NCBI GenBank assembly: GCA_024349245.1
Contig: JALDNG010000021.1
Span: 2,029,001 to 2,093,000, forward strand
DNA length: 64,000 nucleotides
DNA from: Neodontobutis hainanensis
Taxonomy: Eukaryota > Chordata > Actinopteri > Gobiiformes > Odontobutidae
Direction of reading: 5' to 3'
How positions within the stretch are numbered: the first letter of the stretch is position 1; every line of letters starts with the position of its first letter. The notes beneath the pieces were generated by a model. That model did not search any database. It saw only the letters and a list, made by a program, of their open reading frames with translations, and was not told the DNA's origin. The position numbers and the translations under genes are program-made. Shown here piece after piece: positions 48,641-60,080 of this stretch.

Positions 48641-51002
48641 ATGTACAAACCACCATTATTTCCACGATGCCCACTGATCAAATGTTAACTATTTGACTGA
48701 TGCAACATAAGCTTCTGTACAATGCACGACCAAGAGGGAAAAAAATAAAACTAACATGTAAGGCACTAACATGCTGTGAGGCAAAAAGGACCAGATGCAA
48801 ACAACATCAAAAAACATTTCAAAAATATCGACTGAAGAGGCAGACTCGAGACCAGACGAGTGAGATTTCTTCAGGTTTTTTTCTTTTCAGTAATTACACA
48901 CACACCGTTCCCAAAGGCAAGAGGTGTTCTGTGAAATTCAGAAGGTTTAATGTGTTTGAAAGAGTGCAGTTTGGAAGAAAACCAGACCAATTAAAACAAT
49001 AATCTCCTCAGTCTATCCAAGTTTAGCAGACTGTTGGGCGATTGGGACATATGGCATCTGAAGCCGAGAGTATATACACAGAGTTTTCATATATTTTACA
49101 CAAACTTGACCATCCATGAATGCATAACAAGTGTCTTTTTCAAAGCAGCAATCCCAAATGCTTTTCAGCTCTTTGACTCTGCCGACTACCAACAGTGCCG
49201 ACTACCAACAAGCAAACTTTGTGAAGAAATAAAAGAGAAGTGAGGTTGCTGGCCTGCTTTCAAAACCTGCCTTCCATCCAAGCTCCTCTCCAAATAATCT
49301 CTGAAAAAGTCTGAGAAACTGAGCTAAGGCTGCTCAGTCTGAGGTCTGACACCTTCTCCCTGACGCCAGAGAATGTTCGAAAATAGACACCATCTTTTCG
49401 GGTGTGTCATTGCTCTGTGAGTAAAACTTTCTCCCAAGACTTCATTTTACTTTCACTCAGCAGTGCCTGGTTTGACCTTGGTTCTTTTTTTGTGGCCTTT
49501 TTTCGAGGCAGATTTTATCTCATCAGCTTTTACAGCCACAGGATTTACCGTAGCGTGAGAAAGCTCTGTTGAACGGGCTCTATAAGATGGGCAGACTGAG
49601 CAGTATGGGTCAAATCTGTTTATCTACTTTCAGTGACGTCACTTGAGCTTCACAGACAGAAAATCAGAAAACGCCCTGTCATCTTTTAGAGACTCAACCT
49701 TTTAAATCTGCAAAAGTGGCTGTAATTGATGAGCCATAGTACGAAGAATGCTGACAGGAACAGCTGCTGGTAAGAAAGAAAATACAACATTTTTCATTAT
49801 GTCTTGGCATGTACTGTTTGTCATAAAAACATGATACAACAGATTCAACAGACTGCAGTGTTGTATCCACCTTCACTGTTGGAACCACAGCCGAGGTGTT
49901 ACCAAAGTGTTACTGTTCAGTGTTACTAGGAACCAATTGCTAAATCTTACATTAAATGCACATCTTCATCATAAATCTGTAAACATCATCATACAGAACA
50001 ACTGGAGGGATAAGCAAAAGGCTTAAGGCTAAAGTCTTTAGCCTTATTGCTCCATCTGCACTGCAGCCAACATGGTGGGAGGAAATGTGTTTGATAATGT
50101 TGCCTGTGAAAATGTCTATTGATGGGTGAAAATCCTACTAATATGGGATAAAAGCTAATCATTTACCTCTATTTTTGCTTTTGGCTGCGATGAGGCACCC
50201 TGTTAAGTACTGTACTTACCCTTCACAACGGTGGGGCTTTGAAGTGTGGGCAGCTAAAAGGAAGGAAGGTTTGTTTGATGTTGTTCCAGAAGAGCTCAGG
50301 TAAATGCAGGCGAACATGATTAAACTGCTCTCAGGCAGAGATGATGTGACATTTAGTCAATATGTGTGGCAGACACAAATGAAATCATTCTTTGTTCCTT
50401 GTGCCTAGGTGTTTTTTAAACAGGATTTAATGCAGAATTTGAAAACTTTTTTGTAACTTTTTGTAAAAGATTAAAAATGAGGAAATAATGAAAGAAATCT
50501 GGAGTTTGACATTTTACATCCGACTTTTTTCCCCTATGTGTCTGAACAGTCAAAAGGTTCTTCTGGACTTAATGTATTCTGGAGTTAATGTATAGTGTGT
50601 CTGTACTTTAACTCCACAACATTTGTACCAGCATCACTCTTTTCATTTCTTTTCATTTCTTTTCATTTCCAGTTCTAAAGGGTCAGTTTGACAAAAAAAA
50701 AGCACAGTGTCCTCCCTGATGCCAAAAACACAGAGCTTGCCAAAATGTGCCGCCAGCAACGGTCTGACACTTGATTAGTTTTTCAAAAATCATTTTGAAA
50801 ACCTGCAGAAAAAGGAGTTCAAATGACTGCCCCAGGCTGATTACGTCTGCATGTACACGTCTTACTTCAAGGAGGCGGGCTGTGGGGGAGTCGTAATTTA
50901 AATTTCTCTTAATCTGTGTAACACACCTGGAAAATGCACGAATACATCTCGGTGCTCATGTGTCCTGAGCAGCTTCTGAGTCAGAAAAACACAACTAACA
51001 GA
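48641..51002. other. Anonymous sequence
   Basis: No supported gene. Two small direct repeats are visible: a 15-base duplication of TGCCGACTACCAACA at 49180-49210 and about four units of TTTTCATTTC at 50629-50670. Confidence 0.4.
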
Positions 51003-51228
51003 TAGAGGCGCAGTGGCTCAGTGGTAGAGCTGTTGTCCTATAACCGGAAGGTTGGCGGTTCGAATTCCACTCTCCCCACAGCGTGAGAATATTGGGACAA
51101 TGGATGGAAATTAGCTTACGGCTAAAATCTGGCACGTTCACATTCATGTGGTTGTGTCTCATGTGTGTTCATTAACATGCACTGTCCCAATTAAAATAAA
51201 TTAATTAATTAAATAAATAAATAAAAAA
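51003..51228 (+). mobile_element. tRNA-derived SINE with a third tail type
   Basis: The head is well kept: GGCTCAGTGGTAGAGC (A-box region, about 51014-51029) and a B box GGTTCGAATTCC (51057-51068) that carries one extra base. After CTCCCCACAG the sequence departs completely from the other SINEs here. There is no CCTTGGGCAAGACAC block and no UnaL2-type stem-loop. It ends CACTGTCCCAATTAAAATAA and a run of TAAT/TAAA repeats (51195-51225). Confidence 0.8.
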
Positions 51229-53989
51229 GAAAGAGCATTGTTTCAACTTAGACTTTACTGAGCCACAATTTTACAGAAATTTCTTGGTCGCAGTAGCTCA
51301 ATTGCACTAACTCAATTGTTTCACCGTTTGGTAAAGCAGGTTTTTTTGTCACCTTCAGTCACTGCCATTTCCCTCTGACTAGAAACCTGACTCTTTATAC
51401 GTACCTGCTACCTTTTAAGGTTTTCAGTTAAAAGACTGAACTCTGAACTCGCAGTCATTCTGAAATTTGGTCCATTTTGGTAACTGGACTAACAGTTTTG
51501 GTTTAAAATGTTTAAAAAGATGTTCACTGATGCTTTCTCCCCTAGAAGAGAAGCAAATACTGTTTAATCCCAAGAGGAATTCAGAATTAGTTGGATCAGA
51601 GGCTGGGGAAACAGAAGTGTGAATGTAAACTCGGACAAAGTGTGAAGTCCAGCTGGGAGGGTTTAAATGAGCTGTGACCGTGCTCACAGGTGCATGCATG
51701 TAAACGTACTGAGCGTGAGCGAAAACACCACCGCCACATTCATAAAGATTATGTTTTTGTGAAGCAAAAACGGCGTTCTTGAGAAAGCATTGCTGAAGCC
51801 TCAGTCTCTCATCGCTGCATTTTTAATGAAAAAGATTAGCTTGAATCAGGCTGAGCAGATGTTGATACTCAACTCTGAAGAAAGTTTGAAGGAACAGTTT
51901 TTTGTGTAATTATTTATGTCGGGCTTAATTTCTTTTTACATTTCAGAAACACGGGTTTTTAAATAATGAAGGCCAATGCTTTGGGATTAATTACACAATC
52001 CTTACATAATACACTTTGAAATAGGAAAAACAAAAATTCTACCAAAAGCCTTCAAGACTCAAAAACGTTATTTAGCTTTTGAGTTTTCTTTTTAAAAGTA
52101 CATGCTACAGTGCAATACAATAGCTACAGTCGATCCTTTAAGCCTCTACGTTTACAGCTAAACAAGCAACAAAGAGGGGTTTTGCTCTGTGTCAGGTCTT
52201 TAGTGCAGCTCCTGGATGTGTTTGGAAAGGTAGTTACCTCTGCACAATCTTGAGTTTAGGCACAAAACAACTGACCTGTCCAGAGTCCAAACTAAAGTTA
52301 CAGTGGAAGGTTTGTAGCTGTTCAGAAAACAACTCACCCAAGACAGAAAACAAGTGCGTTCAAATGGATTTACACACTTGGGGATTGAGAAAGTGTTTCC
52401 TAAATCCTTTTGTGAGAAAGTAATGACACTCCAGCTTTGTGTGCCAGAAGGAAAGATGGATTTCTTTCTCCCAAAGTATTTTTAGAACGGTTTAAACTGG
52501 CAACAATAGGCCAGATATTGCAAAATGACAATTCTCAGAGAAAATGAGGAGGCTTAGTCAAATTATTATAAAGTTATTTAATGACGGCTGTATAAAATCC
52601 TGGCTCATTCTGTTCTGTAGTAATATCAATAGTAAATTTTAACCTGGTTCAATGCATGCTGTAATATGTGACTATTGCATAACTGCATGTGAATAAATAC
52701 TCAAATGTGGAGCTCAGAGTGGTGACCTTTTGATTAAACCCGGGCAGAGCATTGTTCTGAAAATGTGAAGGGAAGCTCTCAGAGGCTGAAAAAAAGAGCA
52801 CGGTTATTTACAAAGAATGAATGTGATGGGCTGAAGTGCACTGATGAAGCTCGACAAAAGTAGTCATATTTCAATTTACGCTGAAGATAATGTGCTGTTT
52901 TGTGTCTGGCCAGAGCAGAGAGGTCACTCTGTAAATGAGCTTATCGGTCTGACACATTCATCCAAAAACTGAAAAAGCAGAAAACATGTCAAATCCGATG
53001 TGTTTTTTTTTATTTTATATATATATATATAATTAGTAAGCTTAATAAGCAACACAATTGGTCTGAAGAAATACTGGAATAAGTATGTTTCCTTATTCAC
53101 ACATACAGCCTTTTCCAGGTTGTGTCCATTTTTTTCTGTAAGAATTCATTATGAAGGTAAGATAGACAGGATTTCCATTACCAAGAAGGGCACATCCCTC
53201 AACAAAGAAAAAGAGTATGAGCTATTTTAGTTTACATAAATGTATTTCATTCTCACAGCTTTTTAATGGGGCTTTTGTTAAGAAGAAAGTGAGAATTCTT
53301 AAAAAAAAATGTAATATCTCAGAATTTAGATTTTTTGGTAAATAATATTGATAAATAAATTAAAAAAAGAGGATGACTTTGATTTTGGCAGTTGCCACAT
53401 ATTCACTGCCACTAATAAATGTGTCCTTGAGCCCCCTCAGACTAAATTAGACAGAAAAGGCCGATTAGACCAACCCGGACGGACGACCAGGGCGTAGTGG
53501 AAGTTGTGCAATATGTCTGGTGTTGTGGGGAACTTATGTTTGTAGGACAGACAGCAGGACCTGGAGAATCCTTCTGTTGGCAAAAGATACATTTTTTTCC
53601 TCGGCTTCTCAAAGGAAAGCAGAAGGCTGATTTAAATCCAGTGCATTTACACTGTAGGTGTGAATTATATCCCACTGTTAAAATGTTCAGTTCACTCTTC
53701 AAAGGAACCGTGAGACTGTTTCTTCATTGACCACCGCATCATGACACAGGTGAGCAGTGTCGTGGGTTGCTTCCATTAACCAAGGGTAGACAGTTTCCTA
53801 CAGTAACTGTGAAAACTGTGAGAAAATTAAATCATATCTTTATAATTAATAGTAAGACAAACTCACATTTAAAGTACATTTAAGTTTGTCAGTAAAGATT
53901 TAAAACTCAAAGAACAATAATGGTCCCACTCTTTCAACCAGTCTTTCAAGAGTATTTATAATTTTTTTTTATAAAACAAACTTGTATAA
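51229..53989. other. Anonymous sequence
   Basis: No supported gene or repeat. A short (TA)n tract lies at about 53017-53031. Frames at 53442-53730 on both strands overlap each other and have no domain. Confidence 0.4.
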
Positions 53990-55015
53990 AAGATGTCCAG
54001 TACTTAAAAGAAACCGCATAAAGGACTTCTGTCTGCTCCTGCTGGACCCCCAATCAAATATATTTTTTAGATCCATAGGCCGTCTTTGACTCAGATTTTT
54101 CTCTGAATATGAGGGACAGTCTTGTTAATATAGCCTCCCTCTCATTCCCCACATGGTATCTGATTTTGCCTATGGTCCTTTGAATCTCATAAAGATGTCT
54201 GCCCCTTGTTTCCTGTTCCCACTGCTTCTGCCATATCTTGCGTATATTTTTGGCAGATAATACTTTTCCCTTTTAATTTCCCAAGATGAATACTGAGATC
54301 AACACAGTTTTTTTCCAGTGCATGTTTTTCAAGTCTGTAACCCCATTCTTTTCTCTCTATGCCTCTGAGAGCCGGAACCCATTCAAATACTTCTGAAATT
54401 AACTTAAGGAGTCACAACAATAACTCTGGTCTTGATTTAGATGTACCTGACACAATTCTTGATAAAGCAGATACTAAGTCCCTACGCACCAAACCATAAG
54501 TAATATTACCCATTTCAACTTTGTATTTTGGAACAACAACTGCACAGCTTGTACAGTCTGTATCTGCATCCTTAGATCGATCTGTAAAAACCTTTACACA
54601 AGTACTGTTCTACAATTTAACTGTAAAAAGCACTTTGCAGCTCTACAATCTTCTTTTCTTAATTGGCAACAATTCTAAATCTGCCCTCGGCTCTTTAGTC
54701 ATTCAGAACAGATCTGCTGGCCAGATAACAGACTGACAAAAGGAAAGTTCAGAAACACCAGCAGAACACCCAACACTTCTGCGCTTTATAAAAATTAGGA
54801 ATTCTGTACTAGTTCCTGAGCAGGAGTGTCTCACTAAATGACCTTTTAAATGTATCCAGTAATAAGCTACCAATTCCATTTCTCCAGTTTCTACTTGAAG
54901 AGCACAGACTGGTGACGACTTAGTAGCTCCAACACACAATCCAAATGCTCTGGACTGAATCACTTTCAGTTTCTTCAAAGAAGACTCTTTGAACCATGTC
55001 CTTCCTCCGTCACAA
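53990..55015 (-). pseudogene. I/Nimb-type LINE fragment with RNase H remains
   Basis: The minus frame at 54703-54978 reads KLKVIQSRAFGLCVGATKSS then PVCALQVETGEMEL. This is the linker between reverse transcriptase and RNase H in LINEs of the I group. Further along the minus strand, in broken frames, come remains compatible with RNase H: a TDCSKDADTDCTSCAVVVP piece, VRRDLVSALSRIVSGTSKSR, and VFEWVPALRGIE. These are followed by the C-terminal HLYEIQRTIGKI and ETILTRLSL pieces. Several stops and frameshifts interrupt it. The RT domain itself is not present. It ends abruptly at both sides, with the hAT relic beginning about 200 bp to the right. Confidence 0.7.
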
Positions 55016-55204
55016 GATAGTGCAACACTATATAGAAGACATTATAGTGCACTATGTGTTCTATTCAACAACACTTGTTCAATAACTGACTGAATTATCG
55101 CAACTATTTGCTGTAATCAGATTGTGCACTCTCTAGTGATTACTGTGTTAATGTGAAAAGAACTTTTAAGTAATTTAGCGTAACAAAAAAGTGTTATAAT
55201 AATG

Positions 55205-56740
55205 TCTGTTTTCTCTTTCAGCCTGATATTAGACCTGACAATGCAGTGCATGAAGGTGTATTGGATAATGACCCTGGATTGTGGCCAATGCACATGAATC
55301 ACACATTTTTCTTAAAAATGGAGAGAATATTCAATAGGTCATGGCTTGTGTATGACCACGCAAACAACACTGTTGTATGACTGTTTGGAGATGAAAAGTC
55401 ACAATGGACCTCAACTGCTTACAATAATAGGAAAAATCTCAAAGCCATCCTTAAACATCGCGAGGTGTCACACACATGAAAAGATGGCAAACACTACATG
55501 AAAGACTCATCACCAACACAACCATTGATCAGAGGAGCCAAGATCGCATAACTGCTCAAGTAACTCAATGGAAGGAAATTAAAAAAGGTTAGCTGCTTTT
55601 GTGATACATACACAATCGTACATTTAGAGGACAAAGAGAAAAATAATATAAAGACAGCATTGGAAACTTCTTGGGGCAAGTAAAATAATTGGCCCAGTTC
55701 GACCCATTATTGAAGGAGCATCTGTGAAGAAAACTGCAGAAAGAAATTTCTGATAAATAACTGGGTAACCGCATACAAAATCAGTTAATATGACTAATGT
55801 ATTACTGACGCCATTGTGGAGAAAGTCAAGAGGACAAAATACTATGCTGTCATTATGGACTGCACGTCAGATGTTAGCCACGTTGGGCAGCAGAGGTATT
55901 GCGGATTGTAAATTGTGGGCTTTCAAAGGGTGTTTCAATTCATGAAAACATTGTGGGATTTCTCATTGCAAATAACACTACTAATAAAGGCCTATTTGAC
56001 CTTTTTTTATAATCCCTAAACTTATTGGGCATATTGTGTGTTCAGTGGCTTGGTTCATCATTGGGCTATTCTCCAGCAGCACGTCAAAGGGTCCTCTATC
56101 AAAGCTTTGTCCACAACGCGATCAGCGGAGTGTCGCAGAGAGGCTGTAAAGGCTGTGTGGTACCAGCTGCCAGAAACTGTTAACTGCACTCAAGGAATAT
56201 GCAAAGCAGAAGAAAGATGCTAAGTGTACCTCAAGTGCTGAAAGTATCTGCAAAGATGTGACAAAATGCTATAATGTTAAAGTCTTCTGACACATTAATA
56301 GAGTCAGTAAGATCTTGTAGAGCCCCGCTGTATCATTTGAAACTGTAAGGAAAAAGACGTTGTCAGTGTCAGAGTTTCTTGAAGAGTTCAGACAGAGTGA
56401 ATTTAATGCAGCAAAGACTGATGCAAGAGAAATAACCAAATGTCTTGAGGTGGAGATGAGCCGGTCTCAGGTGAGGCAGAAAAAAAACAAAGAGGCAGGT
56501 TTTATTACGAGGGAAGAGACACTGTCCACTACAGAGGCGCTCGTCAAAAGAGTTTTTTTCTCCATCTAGTTGATTTAGCTCTTGTCACATTGAGAGCAAG
56601 ATTTGCAAACCTGCAGACCTTTTTTGACCTTTATGGATTTCTTTACTCCAGTGAGATGTTGAGAAGCACAGGTCAGGAAGGATAACTGGAGGAATGCTGC
56701 CACAGACTAGAGCAAAAAAAACAATAATGTTGATGCAACT
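55205..56740 (+). pseudogene. hAT-family transposase relic (TTF/ZMYM1-like)
   Basis: Plus-strand remains, in many frames, of a large hAT transposase of the type that also gave rise to ZMYM1-like proteins. In order I read NDPGLWPMHMNH and RSWLVYDHANNTVVCLFGDE (the TTF-type zinc-finger region). Next come IIGPVRPIIEGASV and VEKVKRTKYYAVIMDCTSDV (start of the catalytic region), LFSSSTSKGPLSKLCP, and SVSEFLEEFRQSEFNAAKTD followed by AREITKCLEVEMSRSQVRQK. LRARFANLQTFFDLYGFLYS and LEECCHRLE, toward the dimerisation region, complete the order. The middle between about 55980 and 56035 is deleted or scrambled and there are numerous stops. A TTTCTCTTTCAG acceptor-like motif stands just before the first block. 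Terminal inverted repeats and an 8-bp duplication were not found. It is non-functional. Confidence 0.75.
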
Positions 56741-56844
56741 GCAGCCTTTAAATTTACAAAAGGAGCTCTGCTTTTTATTGCATTCACTTCCATTTGGATG
56801 AGTGGTGGTTATCCTTGTGGCTAATAATTAGTTTTCTTAATAAA

Positions 56845-56897
56845 CTGAAATGATTAATTTATCCTTGGATCAATTAAAGCTTTTCTATTCTATTTTC
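56845..56897 (+). mobile_element. Short LINE tail remnant
   Basis: ATCCTTGGATCAATTAAAGC followed by TTTTCTATTCTATTTT has the form of the fish LINE end 'CCTTGGGATCAATAAAG' with a short tandem end. No ORF part is attached. Confidence 0.4.
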
Positions 56898-57779
56898 AAA
56901 GATTCACAAACATAGCCGGGATCTTTTTCAGTTGAATCAACTATAAAGAGGGGACAAGTAATAATTTGAATGTATCATGACATGCAACATTTGTATTACT
57001 AATCCACATCCACAAGGCCTGACTGGAATATCACCTGGTCAACCAAATAAAATAAATATCATTCAAGAGGGTGCTTTAACCCTGACGGTTTCATGATTCC
57101 CATTGTGACTTATTTGAGTATTATACAGTATAATGCAATAATATAGTCTACTCAGTTTCCCTGTCACACTTACAGGCCAAGTTTATTAAATCTCAAAATG
57201 AATGCAGTGTGCTTATTAAAATCAGACTTAAGTGGCTCGTGTCTAATGTCTGAGCTCTCTTTCTGTAGATCTGCTGTAATTGTTTATACTAACAAACTAC
57301 GCCGCTGAATACTTTCATCTTTGTGCCTTTTATTTAATAATGGCGTCAGAGGCTTCAGATTGTTGGTGGCTTTTGCCAAAGCTGTAGTTAAAAGAGATAC
57401 AACTTTTTTATGACTTTCATGAGAATAACATTTAGGATACCTCATCTTTCTTTTGACTTGTCTTTTTTTATTGTTAACAGCTTAGACCAGACGATTACAT
57501 GAAAATATCCAGATGTTGCTACTTGTTAGAGCACTACTTTTACATAATGCATTTGCACAACATGAAATAAACTGTAACAGGCTGAAAAAAATTGTAGTAA
57601 AAATATAAATGCAGCAGATTGGAATGCCTCATAAAGCATTCACAGCTGTGTTTCCCAGTGTAATTGTATAAAGTAAAGACTAAGAACAGCACAGCTGCAG
57701 CAAAGGGACCGGACTGTGGGACTCTATTAGAGGCATGACCAATATGGCCGGATAATTATAGAGAATGTTGTGAAATCCT
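56898..57779. other. Anonymous sequence
   Basis: No supported gene. The 5' limit of the LINE that follows may lie somewhere after 57690. Confidence 0.35.
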
Positions 57780-59185
57780 GGATATGGTAGACTGTAATGA
57801 ACATGAGAACAGAATTGTAATTCACCCTCAGTCTGTCACCAAAGTTTTTAAAAGTATAAATACAAAAAAAGCAACCGGGCCAGATAATATGTCCGCTTTT
57901 CTTCTAAAAACATTTGCAGATGAGCTCTCACCAGTTTGGCACGGACTCTTTCAGCTCTCTGTTGACACTCACTCAGTGCTGGAGCTCTGGAAAAAATCCA
58001 TCATAATTCCAGTTCCAAAAACGGCATGTCCCCAGGTGAACAATGACTATCGTCCTGTGGCTCTCACCGCTAACGTTATGAAAGCACTGGAGAGACTTTT
58101 ATTACAGGTATTACCTTTCCAGTTTGCGTACACTAATAACCGTAGCACAAACGATGCAATTTCAACATTAATGCATCTGGCTTTGAAACATATATAAAAT
58201 CCTGCTGCATATTCTAGTTTGCTTTTTATTGATTTGAGTTCTGCTTTTAGTTCTAGCATAACTGTGAGCAGTACAGGGGCCCCTCAAGGGTGCGTCAGTT
58301 CACCATTCCTTTTCACTCTGTACACTAATGACTGTGTCAGTTCTCAGCCTAACCGATATGTAATCAAGTTTTCAGATGATGCCGTTATCCTCAGTCTGCT
58401 CACAAAAACTTAAATAACCTTAAAACTGCTGTGGATGTGTTTGTTGACTGGTGCGATTCCAATAGACTGCTCATCAACATAAGTAAAACTGTGGAGACGC
58501 TGCTCGACCCCAGATCAGTGGGGATCAGTGCCCAGTGACAATTCATGGAAACACCATCAAACAGGTTACGTCCTTCAAATTCCTGGGCATCGACCTCAGC
58601 TGGAACACGCAGGTGTTTGTGCCAGAGTCCACCAGCGCCTCCATTTTCTAAGACGTCTCCAACTGTTTGGAAATCTCACAGTTAATCAAAAGCTCAAATT
58701 CATAATCTAGTTAAAACAGCAAGTAAGATAAGGGGCACTCCTGCCCCACTGACCCCACAGGAGATGTTCGAGCAGGCTGTCATCAGACAGGCCAACAATA
58801 TTCTGTCTGACACATCTCAGGTACTGTTTGATGAACATGCTTTAATGAATTCATGGAGGAGGTACAGGGTTCCACTCTGTAAACACAATCGGCTTAAAAA
58901 CTTGTTCATCCTTCTCTCAATAAAGCTCACTAACAAGTGGTTGGGGGGGTGAACACAAACATAAAGGGCACTTGAGGTCAAGATAACTGTGATTTACTAT
59001 GTTTTCGCTCTGTACATGGGGGGATGGTATAAATTAAGGTTTTGCTGCTTTTAAAATGGTCCTTATTGTTATTAATGTATTTATCATCTGTGCGTGACTG
59101 TGTTTTATGTAGTGTTGCAGTACTGCCTTTTTGTCCAAGACAAATTTCTCCTATGGGAGATAATTAAAGAACTTTGAACACACTT
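57780..59185 (+). pseudogene. CR1/Rex1-type LINE, internally deleted
   Basis: The frame at 57784-58197 contains INTKKATGPDNMSAFLLKTF, WKKSIIIPVPK, NDYRPVALTANVMKALERLL and FQFAYTNNRSTNDA. These are the first reverse transcriptase motifs. The next frame (58219-58413) has LFIDLSSAFSS and jumps at once to STGAPQGCVSSPFLFTLYTN and IKFSDDAVILSLL. The stretch between the AF motif and GAPQGC (some 60-70 residues in relatives) is deleted. The catalytic box reads FSDD rather than FADD/YADD. Later pieces (FKFLGIDLSWN, RLHFLRRLQLFGN, EMFEQAVIRQANNILSDTSQ, LFILLSIKLTN) are in shifted frames. The 3' UTR ends with TTTTGTCCAAGACAAATTTC. It is dead by deletion, stops and frameshifts. Confidence 0.85.
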
Positions 59186-59848
59186 ATAAGGATATGGTTA
59201 AAGGTTAAATAGTGTTAGCACCAATGACCTAATGTCCAGATTTATTAAGCAAGAAGTTTATCAGTGTTGAGGACAGTTGCTTATCAAAAAGGCAACATAT
59301 GTGGAGCTTGAACATGAGATTTCCACCAGAAAAATTCCAAATGACATGGCACCTGTCAACATTACATTTCAAGTCTGAGGTGACTTAACAGTGTTACTTG
59401 AACATGTCGAAAAAACATAAAATGCATCCAAATGATATATAAAACTGGAGAGGAAATGGGGTGTTAGTTATAGGCCTGTGTTATTTGGTGATAAAATGCG
59501 GTTGTTTAGTTGTGTCAAGATGAGTTTATCCCACTCCTTTTGTGTTCCTGTCAAAACTACCCCAAACCCCCTCCAAATGTGTGACTGGATCATATTGAAC
59601 ACATCTCGTTAAATTGGGTCCATTATAACAGTGGCTGTAAAATCACACCATTCCCAATAAAAGCCCTGCTGTTCCTCTCATAAAAAAACGATAGGTGATA
59701 ATATGGTCTCTTTAATGAGCGACTACCGTCCATCTGTTCGAAAGAGATTACGTATCCACCACCAGCAGCTAGAGCTTCTGCAATAATCATTTCTGGAGAC
59801 ACATTTAAGGCAAGGCAGGTCGTAAAGACTTTCTCATTTGGGTTTTTC
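59186..59848. other. Anonymous sequence
   Basis: No supported feature. Confidence 0.4.
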
Positions 59849-60080
59849 TATGGTAAATGGTGTGCATTTAGATAGACAGAGAGGGGGTGCTCACAGCCTT
59901 CTGCGACCAACACCAAACTCACCTCCACAAATGACTTTTCCACCTACTAGGCACTCCACGCACTTTACATCAAGCTTCTATTCACACATTTACACATTCA
60001 TACACCAGTGCCACAGACACTGGAGGCAAGGTGGGTTAAGTGTCCTGCCCAAGGACTCAACAACAGTATAACCCAGTCCT
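59849..60080 (-). mobile_element. SINE body and tail, rearranged, head missing
   Basis: On the minus strand it carries CCTTGGGCAGGACACTTAAC, CCTTGCCTCCAGTGTCTGTG, AAGTGCGTGGAGTGCC and AAATGCACACCATTTACCAT-type tail pieces, the same tail class as 3637-3952. A block (CTCACAGCCTTCTGCGACCA on the plus strand) that lies in the body of the other copies here sits inside the tail, so the copy is internally rearranged. The tRNA-like head is lost at about 60080. Confidence 0.7.

Noticed and set aside
48450..48677. Pro/Ser-rich plus-strand open frame
   Set aside because: It is the shadow of the minus-strand RTE-type LINE fragment.
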